Shown: piece by piece, positions 1-8,717 of the stretch
Layout of the letters: every line of letters begins with the position of its first letter
How positions within the stretch are numbered: position 1 is the stretch's first letter
Assembly: GCF_009796805.1 (NCBI RefSeq)
Contig: NZ_CP047029.1
Location: 3,672,001 to 3,736,000, forward strand
Direction of reading: 5' to 3'
Length of the DNA stretch: 64,000 nt
Source of the DNA: Algibacter sp. L1A34
GTDB lineage: Bacteria > Bacteroidota > Bacteroidia > Flavobacteriales > Flavobacteriaceae
Notes under the pieces: model-generated
Databases searched by the model: none
Seen by the model: the letters and a program-made list of their open reading frames with translations, nothing else
What the model was told of the DNA's origin: nothing
Program-made: the position numbers and the translations under genes

Positions 1-132
1 AGCGTGAACGGAAACGATATGTAGGTGAAAAAGAACTAATTTAGCTTCGATTTTTTTTGCAATTCCAATGGCATATTTAGTCGCGTTTTTTGCTTCCTCA
101 GAAAAATCTGATGATATTATAATTGTTTTCAT
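1..132 (-). CDS. Universal stress protein (UspA family), N-terminal part only
   Basis: The reverse strand reads an ATG at 132 followed by 44 open codons to the window edge, so the C-terminal part is missing. The N-terminus (MKTIIISSDFSEEAKNA) is the first beta strand and helix of the UspA fold, where an Asp follows a hydrophobic strand. Proteins of this family bind nucleotides and act in stress survival in the cytoplasm. The gene is divergent from the prohibitin gene with about 160 bp between them. The family call rests on a short stretch; a general Rossmann-like protein is the alternative. Confidence 0.7.
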   Translation of the reverse strand, partial: MKTIIISSDFSEEAKNATKYAIGIAKKIEAKLVLFHLHIVSVHA

Positions 133-241
133 TCTGTTAAAATTTAGTGGTGTATAAAGTAGAATAAAAGTACGAATTTAAACCGTCAACCTCAAGGGTT
201 TTAACACTCATTTCACGTCTATATTATGGTGGGTAAATTCG

Positions 242-269
242 TTGAAACTGTTTAAATACCGTATATTTA
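242..269 (+). promoter_or_regulatory. Possible Bacteroidota-type promoter for the prohibitin gene
   Basis: TTG at 242-244 and TATATTTA at 262-269 (consensus TAnnTTTG, last base off) are separated by 17 nt. The start codon follows 21 nt later. The spacing fits the flavobacterial -33/-7 pattern, but the match is imperfect. Confidence 0.35.
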
Positions 270-290
270 CAACTTAACTAAATAATAAAA

Positions 291-1106
291 ATGGAAAAAT
301 TCCCTAAAATAGCATTCCCGTTCATCATTGCAGCGGTTGTATTAGTAATTGTATTGTCTAAATCTGCTGTAACCATTGGTTCTGGAGAAGCTGGAGTACT
401 ATTTAAAACTTTTGGAGAAGGTGTGGTTGTCGATGAGCCAGCCTTGGGTGAAGGATTTCACGTTGTAGCTCCTTGGAATAAGGTTTTTGTTTATGAAGTA
501 AGACAACAGGAAATTCTAGAAAAAATGAATGTTTTGTCGTCTAATGGATTAGATATTCAGCTTGAAGCATCGGTTTGGTTTCAACCAGATTTTAAAAACT
601 TAGGTAGACTACACCAAGAGAAAAGTGAAATGTATAAAGAGCGTGTATTGCTTCCTGCAATTAGATCTGCTGCTAGAAGTGTAGTTGGTCGTTATACACC
701 AGAGCAATTATATTCTAGTAAGCGAGATGCTATTCAACAAGAAATATTTGAAGAAACTAGAAATTACGTTAAAGATCAATTTATTCAATTGAATGAAGTT
801 TTGGTTCGTGACGTTACATTACCATCTACAATTAAAGATGCTATTGAGCGTAAATTAAAACAAGAGCAAGAATCTTTAGAATATGAATTTAAGTTAGTTA
901 CAGCAGCCAAAGAAGCCGAAAAAGTAATTATTGAAGCTCAAGGTAAAGCGGAATCTAATAGGATTTTAAGCGCTTCGTTAACTGATAAAATTTTACAAGA
1001 CAAAGGTATTGATGCAACTATAACATTAGCACAGTCACCTAATAGTAAAATTATTGTTGTTGGTTCTGGAGATAGTGGTTTACCTCTTATTTTAGGAAAT
1101 CAATAA
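291..1106 (+). CDS. Prohibitin / SPFH-band 7 family membrane protein
   Basis: A 271-residue protein with one N-terminal membrane segment (about residues 7-26) followed by an SPFH/band-7 domain: GSGEAGVLFKTFG, then the prohibitin-like stretch RSAARSVVGRYTPEQLYS, and an alanine/glutamate-rich coiled helix (AAKEAEKVIIEAQGKAES) near residues 205-225. Members assemble into rings at the membrane and often assist membrane proteases. The start is supported by the short distance to a possible promoter. It is monocistronic here, with the histidine operon starting about 200 bp downstream. The family assignment is firm; the function in this organism is unknown. Confidence 0.9.
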   Translation: MEKFPKIAFPFIIAAVVLVIVLSKSAVTIGSGEAGVLFKTFGEGVVVDEPALGEGFHVVAPWNKVFVYEVRQQEILEKMNVLSSNGLDIQLEASVWFQPDFKNLGRLHQEKSEMYKERVLLPAIRSAARSVVGRYTPEQLYSSKRDAIQQEIFEETRNYVKDQFIQLNEVLVRDVTLPSTIKDAIERKLKQEQESLEYEFKLVTAAKEAEKVIIEAQGKAESNRILSASLTDKILQDKGIDATITLAQSPNSKIIVVGSGDSGLPLILGNQ

Positions 1107-1267
1107 TCGATTTGATTTTAACACAACTTAGAAGTAAAATAAATGATTAGGTTTATTAAGTTTAAAATAAAACAATTCAATATTTTAAAGCTTCTTTTGA
1201 AGATTAATTAATCATTTGTAAACAAAATTAAAGAATGCATAAATATTAAGAATTTATTTCTTATTTG

Positions 1268-1300
1268 TTTGGCATTTTAAACATATATTTTGCATATTTG
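1268..1300 (+). promoter_or_regulatory. Likely promoter of the histidine operon
   Basis: TTTG at 1268-1271 and CATATTTG at 1293-1300 (7 of 8 consensus-relevant positions of TAnnTTTG region, first base off) are 21 nt apart. This would start the transcript near 1307, just upstream of the leader peptide ATG at 1322. A second TTTG lies at 1264-1267. Confidence 0.4.
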
Positions 1301-1321
1301 TAGTGTTAATAAAACAAAGAC

Positions 1322-1375
1322 ATGACTTTTATTCAAATACATCATCATTTTCATATTTGCTTTCAAGCGAACTGA
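1322..1375 (+). CDS. hisL: Histidine operon leader peptide (attenuation)
   Basis: A 17-codon open frame, MTFIQIHHHFHICFQAN, ends with TGA at 1373-1375. Four of its residues are His, three of them consecutive (codons 7-9 and 11, positions 1340-1354). It lies between the probable promoter and a strong terminator directly in front of hisG. This is the arrangement of ribosome-mediated attenuation: when charged tRNA-His is scarce the ribosome should stall on the CAT codons. It is too short for routine gene finders. The symbol is by analogy with enterobacterial hisL; there is no sequence homology implied beyond the His run. Confidence 0.85.
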   Translation: MTFIQIHHHFHICFQAN

Positions 1376-1440
1376 AAATGTATTGAATAAAATCGACATA
1401 TTTTTAAACCCGTTTGAGCCAATCAAGCGGGTTTATTTTT
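1346..1440 (+). promoter_or_regulatory. Histidine attenuator: pause hairpin, antiterminator and terminator
   Basis: Three mutually exclusive pairings are visible. The pause hairpin pairs CATTTTCA (1346-1353, overlapping the His codons) with TGAAAATG (1373-1380). The terminator pairs AAACCCG plus TTGA (1406-1417) with TCAA plus CGGGTTT (1423-1434), about 12 bp with a 5-nt loop, and is followed by a T run. The antiterminator would pair TCAAGCG (1363-1369) with CGTTTGA (1411-1417), which uses the left arm of the terminator. A ribosome stalled on the His codons would free 1363-1369 and allow read-through into hisG. Confidence 0.85.
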
Positions 1441-1482
1441 TTAAAACCAGTGAGGTTGTTTCAAACTCATAAAAACAATAAA

Positions 1483-2340
1483 ATGAGTAAATTAAGAATT
1501 GCAGTACAAAAATCAGGACGTCTAAACGAAGACTCAATGTCACTTTTAAAAGATATCGGTATTTCTATCGATAATGGTAAAGATCAATTAAAAGCCTCGG
1601 CAAGGGATTTCCCTGTTGAAGTATTTTATTTGAGAAATGGTGATATTCCTCAATATTTAAAAGATGGTGTGGTAGATGCCGCCATTATCGGAGAGAACGT
1701 TTTAATCGAAAAAGGTGAAGGTATTAACGTTGCTGAGAAATTAGGTTTCTCTTCATGTCGTGTTTGTATTGCCGTGCCAAAAGATGCCGATTATAATAGC
1801 ATAAAAGATTTAGATGGTATGCGTATTGCAACCTCGTATCCAAATACTGTACAACAATATTTAGATAAAAACGGTGTAAAAGCTAATATTCACATTATTA
1901 ACGGATCGGTTGAAATAGCACCAAACATTGGTTTAGCCGATGCTATTTGTGATATAGTATCTAGTGGAAGTACCCTTTTTAAAAATAATTTAAAAGAGGT
2001 TGAGTCTATTTTAAAATCTGAAGCTGTTTTAGCAGTTTCACCAATTTTAAGCGAAGGCAAACAAGCTATTTTAGATACTATTCAATTTAGAATTCAATCG
2101 GTTTTAAAAGGAAGAAACTCAAAATACGTGCTATTAAATGCGCCAAATGATAAGCTAGACGCTATTATTTCATTATTACCTGGAATGAAAAGCCCAACTG
2201 TATTGCCATTAGCGCAAGAAGGATGGAGCTCAGTACACTCGGTAATTCCAAAAAACGATTTTTGGAATATTATTGAAGGATTAAAAGCAAACGGAGCCCA
2301 AGGTATTTTAGTTTGTCCAATTGAAAAAATGGTACTATAA
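1483..2340 (+). CDS. hisG: ATP phosphoribosyltransferase, long form (histidine step 1)
   Basis: Joins ATP and PRPP to form phosphoribosyl-ATP, the committed step of histidine synthesis. I chose ATG 1483 (MSKLRIAVQKSGRLNEDS); the open frame continues upstream to a TTG inside the attenuator stem, which cannot be the start. The 285 residues include the catalytic type-II-PRT-like domain with the PRPP loop region ADAICDIVSSGSTL (about residues 148-161) and a C-terminal regulatory domain of about 80 residues ending at EGLKANGAQGILVCPIEKM. This is the long, hexameric, histidine-inhibited form that needs no HisZ. It is the first gene of the operon, so the pathway has both enzyme-level and attenuation control. 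Confidence 0.96.
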   Translation: MSKLRIAVQKSGRLNEDSMSLLKDIGISIDNGKDQLKASARDFPVEVFYLRNGDIPQYLKDGVVDAAIIGENVLIEKGEGINVAEKLGFSSCRVCIAVPKDADYNSIKDLDGMRIATSYPNTVQQYLDKNGVKANIHIINGSVEIAPNIGLADAICDIVSSGSTLFKNNLKEVESILKSEAVLAVSPILSEGKQAILDTIQFRIQSVLKGRNSKYVLLNAPNDKLDAIISLLPGMKSPTVLPLAQEGWSSVHSVIPKNDFWNIIEGLKANGAQGILVCPIEKMVL

Positions 2341-2387
2341 TTTGTTGTCATTCTGTACTTGTTTCAGAATCTAATACTATTAAGAAC

Positions 2388-3677
2388 ATGCAAATAATAA
2401 ATAACCCAAATAAAGCGGATTGGAAGGACCTTTTAAAACGTCCAACTCAAACTGTAAACGATATTGAAGGCACTGTAACTAATGTGTTTCAAGATGTTAT
2501 TAATCGAGGTGATGCGGCTATTAAAGAATACACCATTCGTTTTGATGGTATAGATTTAGAGTCGAATATTATTTCAACAAAAGAGATTGAAGATGCTATA
2601 AAAGTGGTTTCTGAAAATCTTAAAAATGCTATAAAAAGCGCTAAACATAATATTGAAGTTTTTCATAAGGCACAACAAACATCAAAAATTGAAGTAGAAA
2701 CAACCAATGGTGTATCATGCTGGCAAGAAAAACGTCCAATAGAAAAGGTTGGTTTATATATTCCAGGTGGAACTGCACCATTATTTTCAACGGTTTTAAT
2801 GTTAGCTGTTCCTGCACAAATTGCAGGTTGTAAGGAGATTGTGTTATGTTCACCACCTAATAAAAAAGGAGCGTTAGCTCCAGAAATTCTGTTTGCTGCA
2901 AATTTATGCGGTGTCACTAAAATTATTAAAGTTGGCGGAATTCAAGCGGTTGCAGGTTTAACTTTTGGAACAGAAACAATACCACAAGTATATAAAATTT
3001 TTGGACCAGGAAATCAGTTTGTTACGGTTGCTAAGCAATTAGCCACAAAACACGGTGTTGCTATAGATATGCCTGCTGGACCAAGTGAATTATTGGTTGT
3101 TGCAGATAAAAGTGCCAATGCATCTTATATCGCTTCAGATTTATTGAGTCAAGCAGAACATGGTACAGATAGTCAAGTTATTTTGGTGTCAACGTCTCAA
3201 GATATTATCGAAGGTGTTTCAACTGAAATAGAAAAACAATTAGAGGTACTTCCGCGTAAAGCCATTGCAGAAAAAGCGATTGCAAATTCGAAGTTAATTT
3301 ATGTTGAAAACGATGAATTAGCCTTAGAAATGATTAATGAATATGGTCCGGAACACTTTATTATTTGCACAGAAAATAATGATTTTTATGTCGATGGTAT
3401 TCGTAATGCTGGCTCTGTTTTTATAGGTGATTATACGCCGGAAAGTGCAGGAGATTATGCTTCGGGAACCAACCACACATTGCCAACTAACGGATTTAGT
3501 AAAGCCTATTCGGGCGTGAATTTAGATAGTTTCTTAAAGCAAATGACGTTTCAAAAAATAACAAAAGCAGGTTTACTAAATATTGGTGAAACAATTGAGT
3601 TAATGGCTGAAGCCGAAGGATTACAAGCACACAAGAATGCAGTTTCTATCCGATTAAAAGACTTGAGAAATGATTAG
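2388..3677 (+). CDS. hisD: Histidinol dehydrogenase (final histidine step)
   Basis: Oxidises histidinol to histidine in two NAD-dependent steps using zinc. The 429-residue length is normal. Recognisable blocks are KVGLYIPGGTAPLFSTVLM (near residue 118), GPGNQFVTVAKQ (near 206), the substrate and zinc region DMPAGPSELLVVAD, SQAEHGTDSQ with the zinc ligands, and EHFIIC followed by GDYTPESAGDYASGTNHTLP near residue 345-365. It follows hisG after 47 nt that contain a short hairpin and overlaps hisC by 8 nt, which implies translational coupling. Confidence 0.97.
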   Translation: MQIINNPNKADWKDLLKRPTQTVNDIEGTVTNVFQDVINRGDAAIKEYTIRFDGIDLESNIISTKEIEDAIKVVSENLKNAIKSAKHNIEVFHKAQQTSKIEVETTNGVSCWQEKRPIEKVGLYIPGGTAPLFSTVLMLAVPAQIAGCKEIVLCSPPNKKGALAPEILFAANLCGVTKIIKVGGIQAVAGLTFGTETIPQVYKIFGPGNQFVTVAKQLATKHGVAIDMPAGPSELLVVADKSANASYIASDLLSQAEHGTDSQVILVSTSQDIIEGVSTEIEKQLEVLPRKAIAEKAIANSKLIYVENDELALEMINEYGPEHFIICTENNDFYVDGIRNAGSVFIGDYTPESAGDYASGTNHTLPTNGFSKAYSGVNLDSFLKQMTFQKITKAGLLNIGETIELMAEAEGLQAHKNAVSIRLKDLRND

Positions 3678-4695
3678 TTTAAAAGATATAGTTAGAGATA
3701 ATATCTGGAATTTAAAAGCATATTCGTCTGCAAGGGATGAATTTAAAGGCACTGCTGATGTTTTTTTAGATGCTAATGAAAATCCGTTTGGAACGTTAAA
3801 TCGTTACCCAGATCCACACCAAAAAGCTATTAAGGAAAAGTTATCTGTTCTTAAAGGCGTAGAAACAAATCAAATTTTTATTGGTAACGGAAGTGATGAA
3901 GTTATCGAATTAGCATTTCGTATTTTCTGTGAACCAGGAAAAGATAAGGTTTTAACCTTTTCTCCAACTTATGGTATGTACGATGTTTCTGCGAATATCA
4001 ATGATGTCGAAATTATAAAACAACCGTTAATTAATGATTTTCAGATCAGCCTTAATCAATTACAACCGTATTTAGATGTTGAAGAACTAAAAATTATTTT
4101 TATCTGTTCGCCAAACAACCCAACAGGAAACATATTAAATACTGAAGACCTTGAGTATATTTTAGAAAATTTCAATGGTATTGTAATTGTCGATGAGGCG
4201 TATATTGATTTTAGTTCGCAAGATTCCTTCATTAAAAATATCAATAAATATAATAACTTAATTGTTAGTCAAACCTTCAGTAAAGCTTGGGGATTAGCAG
4301 GTGTTAGAGTTGGTGTTGCTTATGCAAGTGAAGCTATTATAAATTTATACAACCGTGTAAAACCTCCTTATAATGTAAGTACATTAAATCAGGATGCGGT
4401 TTTAAATAGATTGAATAATTTAGATGAAGTAAAGCATAATATTGATGCAATTCTTTCAGAACGTACAAAATTGAAAGAGGCGTTAATAAAGCTTCCTTTA
4501 GTTAAAAAAATATATCCAACAGATGCTAATTTTTTATTAATTGAAGTCGATAATGCCGATAAAGTTTATCAATATTTAATTGATGAAAAGGTTATTGTTA
4601 GAAATAGACATACGCAAGTTGATAACTGTATCCGTATTACGGTTGGTACGCCTGCAGAAAACAAAATATTAATAGAGACTTTAAATTCTTTATAA
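3670..4695 (+). CDS. hisC: Histidinol-phosphate aminotransferase
   Basis: A PLP-dependent class I/II aminotransferase that converts imidazole-acetol phosphate to histidinol phosphate with glutamate as donor. The 341 residues contain DANENPFG near the N-terminus, the cofactor motifs SPNNPTGN (about residue 149) and VDEAYIDF (about 173), and [16 protein letters not shown], whose Lys forms the Schiff base. The start overlaps the hisD 3' end by 8 nt and its stop shares one base with the hisB ATG, so the three genes are probably coupled. Confidence 0.96.
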   Translation: MISLKDIVRDNIWNLKAYSSARDEFKGTADVFLDANENPFGTLNRYPDPHQKAIKEKLSVLKGVETNQIFIGNGSDEVIELAFRIFCEPGKDKVLTFSPTYGMYDVSANINDVEIIKQPLINDFQISLNQLQPYLDVEELKIIFICSPNNPTGNILNTEDLEYILENFNGIVIVDEAYIDFSSQDSFIKNINKYNNLIVSQTFSKAWGLAGVRVGVAYASEAIINLYNRVKPPYNVSTLNQDAVLNRLNNLDEVKHNIDAILSERTKLKEALIKLPLVKKIYPTDANFLLIEVDNADKVYQYLIDEKVIVRNRHTQVDNCIRITVGTPAENKILIETLNSL

Positions 4696-5831
4696 TGAAA
4701 AAAGTACTTTTTATAGACAGAGACGGAACTTTAGTTTTAGAGCCGCCGGTAGATTATCAATTGGATAGTTTAGAGAAATTAGAATATTACCCTAAAGTAT
4801 TTCAATACATGGCTAAAATAGCGAGTGAGTTGGATTATGAGTTGGTAATGGTAACAAATCAAGATGGTTTAGGAACAGATTCTTTTCCTGAAGACACGTT
4901 TTGGGGACCGCAAAATAAAGTTATTGATGCTTTTGCTAAAGAAGGTATTGTTTTTGCCGATGTGCATATAGATAAAACATTTCCGCATGAGAATGCTGAA
5001 ACACGTAAACCGAGAACTGGTTTATTAACAAAGTATTTTTCTGAAGATTACGATTTAGAAAACTCATTTGTGTTAGGTGATAGAATTACCGATATGGAAT
5101 TGGCTAAAAATTTAGGCGCAAAAGGTATTTTCTTATCTGAAGATCTGGAATTAGGTGCAGATGAAATTGAAACCTCAAAACAAGAAATATTAGATTGTAT
5201 TGCCTTAACAAGTACAGATTGGGAAGCCATTTATGAGTTTTTAAAATTAGAAGATCGTACCGAAGAAATTACAAGAAACACCAACGAAACTAAAATTTAT
5301 ATTAAGTTGAATTTAGATGGTTCTGGTAAAAATGATATTCATACAGGTTTATCATTTTTCGATCACATGTTAGATCAAATTGGACGTCATGGTGCAATGG
5401 ATTTAACGGTAAAAGTGGATGGCGATTTAAATGTGGATGAACACCATACTATTGAAGATACCATGATTGCTTTAGGTGAATTATTCAACAAAGCCTTAGG
5501 AAATAAATTAGGCATTGAGCGTTACGGATTCTGTTTACCAATGGATGATTGTTTAGCACAAGTTGCTGTAGATTTTGGTGGTAGAAACTGGTTAGAATGG
5601 GATGCGGAATTTAAACGTGAAAAAATAGGCGATATGCCAACTGAAATGTTTTATCATTTGTTTAAATCTTTTACAGATGGAGCCAAATGTAATCTAAACG
5701 TAAAAGCGGAAGGTTTAAACGAGCATCACAAAATAGAGGGTATTTTTAAAGCTTTTGCAAAGGCAATGAAAATGGCTGTAAAACGTGATTCTAACAAAAT
5801 GTTTTTGCCGAGTACAAAAGGGATGTTATAA
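4695..5831 (+). CDS. hisB: Bifunctional histidinol-phosphatase / imidazoleglycerol-phosphate dehydratase
   Basis: The 378-residue protein fuses two pathway enzymes. The N-terminal HAD phosphatase (residues 1 to about 165) has the nucleophile motif DRDGTL at residues 8-13 and [11 protein letters not shown] near residue 120. The C-terminal dehydratase (about 180-378) has the paired metal-binding motifs DEHHTIEDT and [18 protein letters not shown] and a conserved [13 protein letters not shown]. It removes phosphate from histidinol phosphate and dehydrates imidazoleglycerol phosphate. The fused form is common in Bacteroidota and Enterobacteria. Confidence 0.97.
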   Translation: MKKVLFIDRDGTLVLEPPVDYQLDSLEKLEYYPKVFQYMAKIASELDYELVMVTNQDGLGTDSFPEDTFWGPQNKVIDAFAKEGIVFADVHIDKTFPHENAETRKPRTGLLTKYFSEDYDLENSFVLGDRITDMELAKNLGAKGIFLSEDLELGADEIETSKQEILDCIALTSTDWEAIYEFLKLEDRTEEITRNTNETKIYIKLNLDGSGKNDIHTGLSFFDHMLDQIGRHGAMDLTVKVDGDLNVDEHHTIEDTMIALGELFNKALGNKLGIERYGFCLPMDDCLAQVAVDFGGRNWLEWDAEFKREKIGDMPTEMFYHLFKSFTDGAKCNLNVKAEGLNEHHKIEGIFKAFAKAMKMAVKRDSNKMFLPSTKGML

Positions 5832-5886
5832 TAAATTTTGACTGCTGATTTATTTTCAGTAGATCGAAGTATAAATCAAGAATCAA

Positions 5887-6468
5887 TTGAAATTAGTCAT
5901 AATAAATTACGGAGCTGGAAATATTAAAAGCATACAGTTTGCTTTTAAAAGGCTAGGTGTTGATGCTGTTTTATCTAATAATCCAGAAGAAATTTTGGCT
6001 GCCGATAAAATTATTTTCCCTGGAGTTGGTGAGGCGAGTACTGCAATGAAAATGCTTAAAGAAAGTGGATTAGCATCTTTAATTCCAAATTTAAAACAAC
6101 CTGTTTTAGGAATTTGTTTAGGGATGCAATTAATGTGCAAAACTACAGAGGAAGGTAATACTAAAGGACTTGGCATTTTTCAAACCGATGTAAAGCGCTT
6201 TGATCATTCAGTAAAAGTTCCACATATGGGCTGGAATGTTATTAAAGATTTAAAATCCGATTTATTCAAAGGTTTAAAGGAAAATGAATATATGTATTTA
6301 GTGCATAGTTATTATGCCGAGCATTGTAAAGAAACTATTGCAAAAACAGATTATGGATTAAATTACGCCTCGGCATTGAGGCATAATAATTTTTATGGGG
6401 TACAATTTCACCCTGAAAAAAGTGGAATTGAAGGCGCGAAAATTTTACAAAACTTTTTAGACCTTTAA
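5887..6468 (+). CDS. hisH: Imidazole glycerol phosphate synthase, glutaminase subunit
   Basis: A class I glutamine amidotransferase of 193 residues that supplies ammonia to HisF. The nucleophile Cys lies in GICLGMQLM (about residue 77) and the His-Glu pair in VQFHPEKSG near residue 173. The start appears to be TTG at 5887 (MKLVIINYGAGNIKS): the first beta strand of the fold begins here and there is no in-frame ATG upstream. The preceding 55-nt spacer carries a small hairpin. HisH works as a complex with HisF, encoded two genes downstream. Confidence 0.95.
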   Translation: MKLVIINYGAGNIKSIQFAFKRLGVDAVLSNNPEEILAADKIIFPGVGEASTAMKMLKESGLASLIPNLKQPVLGICLGMQLMCKTTEEGNTKGLGIFQTDVKRFDHSVKVPHMGWNVIKDLKSDLFKGLKENEYMYLVHSYYAEHCKETIAKTDYGLNYASALRHNNFYGVQFHPEKSGIEGAKILQNFLDL

Positions 6469-6535
6469 TTTCTTTATATAATTACGGCGGAATTAATACT
6501 AATAACCAGAAACTATTAACGAGTAATCAATAATA

Positions 6536-7261
6536 ATGAGAATAATACCAGCAATAGACATTATAGACGGTAAATGTGTACGTTTATCAAAAGGCGATTA
6601 CAATACTAAAATAATATATAATGAGAATCCTTTAGAAATAGCTAAACAATATGAAGCTCATGGTATCGAGTGTTTACATTTAGTGGATTTAGATGGAGCT
6701 AAGGCCAGTCATATTGTAAACCATAAGGTTTTAGAAGCTATTGCAAGCAAAACCAGTTTGAAAATTGATTTTGGTGGTGGATTAAAAACAGACGAGGATT
6801 TACGTATCGCTTTCGAGTGTGGTGCTGGACAAATTACAGGAGGAAGTATTGCTGTAAAACAACCTGACGTTTTTAAAAATTGGTTATCTAAATTTGGTGC
6901 AGATAAAATTATTTTAGGCGCCGATGCTAATAACGAAAAAATAGCCATTAGTGGTTGGTTAGAAGAATCGGAGGAAGAATTAATTCCTTTTGTAAAGAAC
7001 TATCAAAAAGAAGGTGTGCAGTATGTAATTTGTACAGATATCGCTAAGGATGGCATGTTAGAAGGGCCTTCTTTCGATTTGTATGAAAAAATGCTTAACC
7101 AACTTCCTAATATAAAATTAATTGCAAGTGGTGGTATTTCAACTTTTGATGAATTACCAAAATTAGCCGAATTAGGTTGCGAAGGCACTATAATTGGTAA
7201 AGCCATTTATGAGAATAAAATTAGCTTAAAACAATTGGAGAATTTTATCTTGAATAAATAA
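6536..7261 (+). CDS. hisA: ProFAR isomerase
   Basis: A 241-residue TIM barrel that isomerises the aminoaldose ProFAR to the aminoketose PRFAR. The catalytic Asp lies in [14 protein letters not shown] (residue 8) and the second one in the [13 protein letters not shown] stretch near residue 165. The phosphate-binding GGG motif is in DFGGGLKT and in ASGGIST. It is followed after 13 nt by its paralogue hisF. The family assignment is secure. Confidence 0.96.
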   Translation: MRIIPAIDIIDGKCVRLSKGDYNTKIIYNENPLEIAKQYEAHGIECLHLVDLDGAKASHIVNHKVLEAIASKTSLKIDFGGGLKTDEDLRIAFECGAGQITGGSIAVKQPDVFKNWLSKFGADKIILGADANNEKIAISGWLEESEEELIPFVKNYQKEGVQYVICTDIAKDGMLEGPSFDLYEKMLNQLPNIKLIASGGISTFDELPKLAELGCEGTIIGKAIYENKISLKQLENFILNK

Positions 7262-7274
7262 TAAAACGTTCAAA

Positions 7275-8030
7275 ATGCTTACAAAAAGAATAATTCCTTG
7301 CTTAGATATTAAAAACGGACGTACTGTAAAAGGTGTGAATTTTGTTGATTTGCGTGATGCAGGAGACCCAGTAGAACTCGCAAAACAATATGCGGACGTA
7401 GGAGCGGATGAACTTGTATTTCTAGATATTTCGGCCACTTTAGAAGGCAGAGGAACCACTTTAGATATGGTTTTACGTGTGGCGGAACAAGTTAATATTC
7501 CGTTTACGGTTGGGGGAGGAATTTCTTCTGTAGAGCATGTTGATGAGTTATTACACTGTGGTGCAGATAAAGTTTCTATTAATTCTTCGGCTGTTAAACG
7601 CCCAGAATTAGTGAACGAATTATCAAACAAATTTGGTAGCCAATGTGTTGTGGTTGCTATCGATGCAAAAGAAGTTGACGGACAATGGAAGGTGCATTTA
7701 GCAGGTGGAAGTATCCCGACGGATATTGATTTATTCGAATGGGCAAAAGAAGTAGAAACACGTGGTGCGGGTGAAATTTTATTCACATCAATGAATCATG
7801 ATGGAACAAAAAACGGTTTTGCAAACGAAGCTTTAGCCAAATTATCCGAAACCTTAAATATCCCAATAATAGCATCGGGTGGAGCAGGGAATGTTCAACA
7901 TTTTATTGATACCTTTGAAATCGGAAAATCTGATGCAGCTTTGGCCGCTAGTGTGTTCCATTTTGGTGAAATTCCAATTCCAGAATTAAAGAAAGAATTA
8001 AAAGCAAATCATATAGAAGTTCGACTTTAA
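7275..8030 (+). CDS. hisF: Imidazole glycerol phosphate synthase, cyclase subunit
   Basis: A 251-residue TIM barrel paralogous to HisA. It cyclises PRFAR with ammonia from HisH to imidazoleglycerol phosphate and AICAR. Catalytic Asp is in [16 protein letters not shown] (residue 11); other family blocks are [40 protein letters not shown] (second Asp near residue 174) and [12 protein letters not shown]. The stop codon lies inside a 13-nt palindrome (8022-8034). Confidence 0.97.
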   Translation: MLTKRIIPCLDIKNGRTVKGVNFVDLRDAGDPVELAKQYADVGADELVFLDISATLEGRGTTLDMVLRVAEQVNIPFTVGGGISSVEHVDELLHCGADKVSINSSAVKRPELVNELSNKFGSQCVVVAIDAKEVDGQWKVHLAGGSIPTDIDLFEWAKEVETRGAGEILFTSMNHDGTKNGFANEALAKLSETLNIPIIASGGAGNVQHFIDTFEIGKSDAALAASVFHFGEIPIPELKKELKANHIEVRL

Positions 8031-8071
8031 GTCGGCATACTGAATCTTTTCAGTAACAAAAATAATTTATC

Positions 8072-8665
8072 ATGACTATTAAATACGATGCCAACGGACT
8101 AGTTCCAGCAATTATTCAAGATGCAACAACAAAAAATGTTTTGATGTTGGGTTATATGAATGAAGAATCTTATCAAAAAACATTAGAAACGAAGAAAGTT
8201 ACTTTTTTTAGTAGAAGCAAGCAACGCCTTTGGACAAAAGGTGAAGAAAGTGGAAACTTTTTAAATTTAGTTGATATTAAAAATGATTGCGATAACGATT
8301 CATTACTTATTCAAGTAAACCCAGTTGGTCCTACTTGCCATACAGGAACTGATACGTGCTGGAAAGAAGAAAACAAATCTAATTACGGTTTCTTTTCAAC
8401 ATTAGAAGATGTAATTACAGAACGTGTTGCAAACAAGGATACAAACAAGTCTTATGTAGCCAGTTTATTTGCAAAAGGTATTAATAAAGTTGCTCAAAAA
8501 GTAGGCGAGGAGGCCGTGGAAACGGTTATTGAAGCTATGGATAATAACGACGAATTGTTTATTTATGAATCGGCAGATTTAATGTTTCATTATCTAATGT
8601 TATTACAAGCAAAAGGCTTCACTTTAAAAGATATAGAGAAAGAATTAATAGGAAGACATAAGTAA
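8072..8665 (+). CDS. hisIE: Bifunctional phosphoribosyl-AMP cyclohydrolase / phosphoribosyl-ATP pyrophosphatase
   Basis: This 197-residue fusion performs the second and third steps of the pathway. The HisI half (1 to about 110) has the zinc and magnesium motifs NDCDNDSLLIQV and GPTCHTGTDTCW. The HisE half (about 115-197) has SYVASLFAKGINKVAQKVGEEAVE, with the acidic metal site in KVGEEAVETVIEA. It is the last gene of the operon. No strong terminator follows before the next gene at 8718, so some read-through is possible. Confidence 0.97.
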   Translation: MTIKYDANGLVPAIIQDATTKNVLMLGYMNEESYQKTLETKKVTFFSRSKQRLWTKGEESGNFLNLVDIKNDCDNDSLLIQVNPVGPTCHTGTDTCWKEENKSNYGFFSTLEDVITERVANKDTNKSYVASLFAKGINKVAQKVGEEAVETVIEAMDNNDELFIYESADLMFHYLMLLQAKGFTLKDIEKELIGRHK

Positions 8666-8717
8666 AACGTCTTTTTTTAACATTTTATCGTAAATTGCAT
8701 ATATAAACCTACTTATA

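Noticed and set aside
1414-1482. Upstream extension of hisG from a TTG codon
   Set aside because: The codon lies in the left arm and loop of the attenuator terminator; the added 23 residues have no HisG similarity, while ATG 1483 gives the canonical N-terminus.
7226-7786. 186-codon antisense frame opposite hisF
   Set aside because: It lies entirely against a strongly conserved gene; composition and lack of motifs mark it as a shadow frame.
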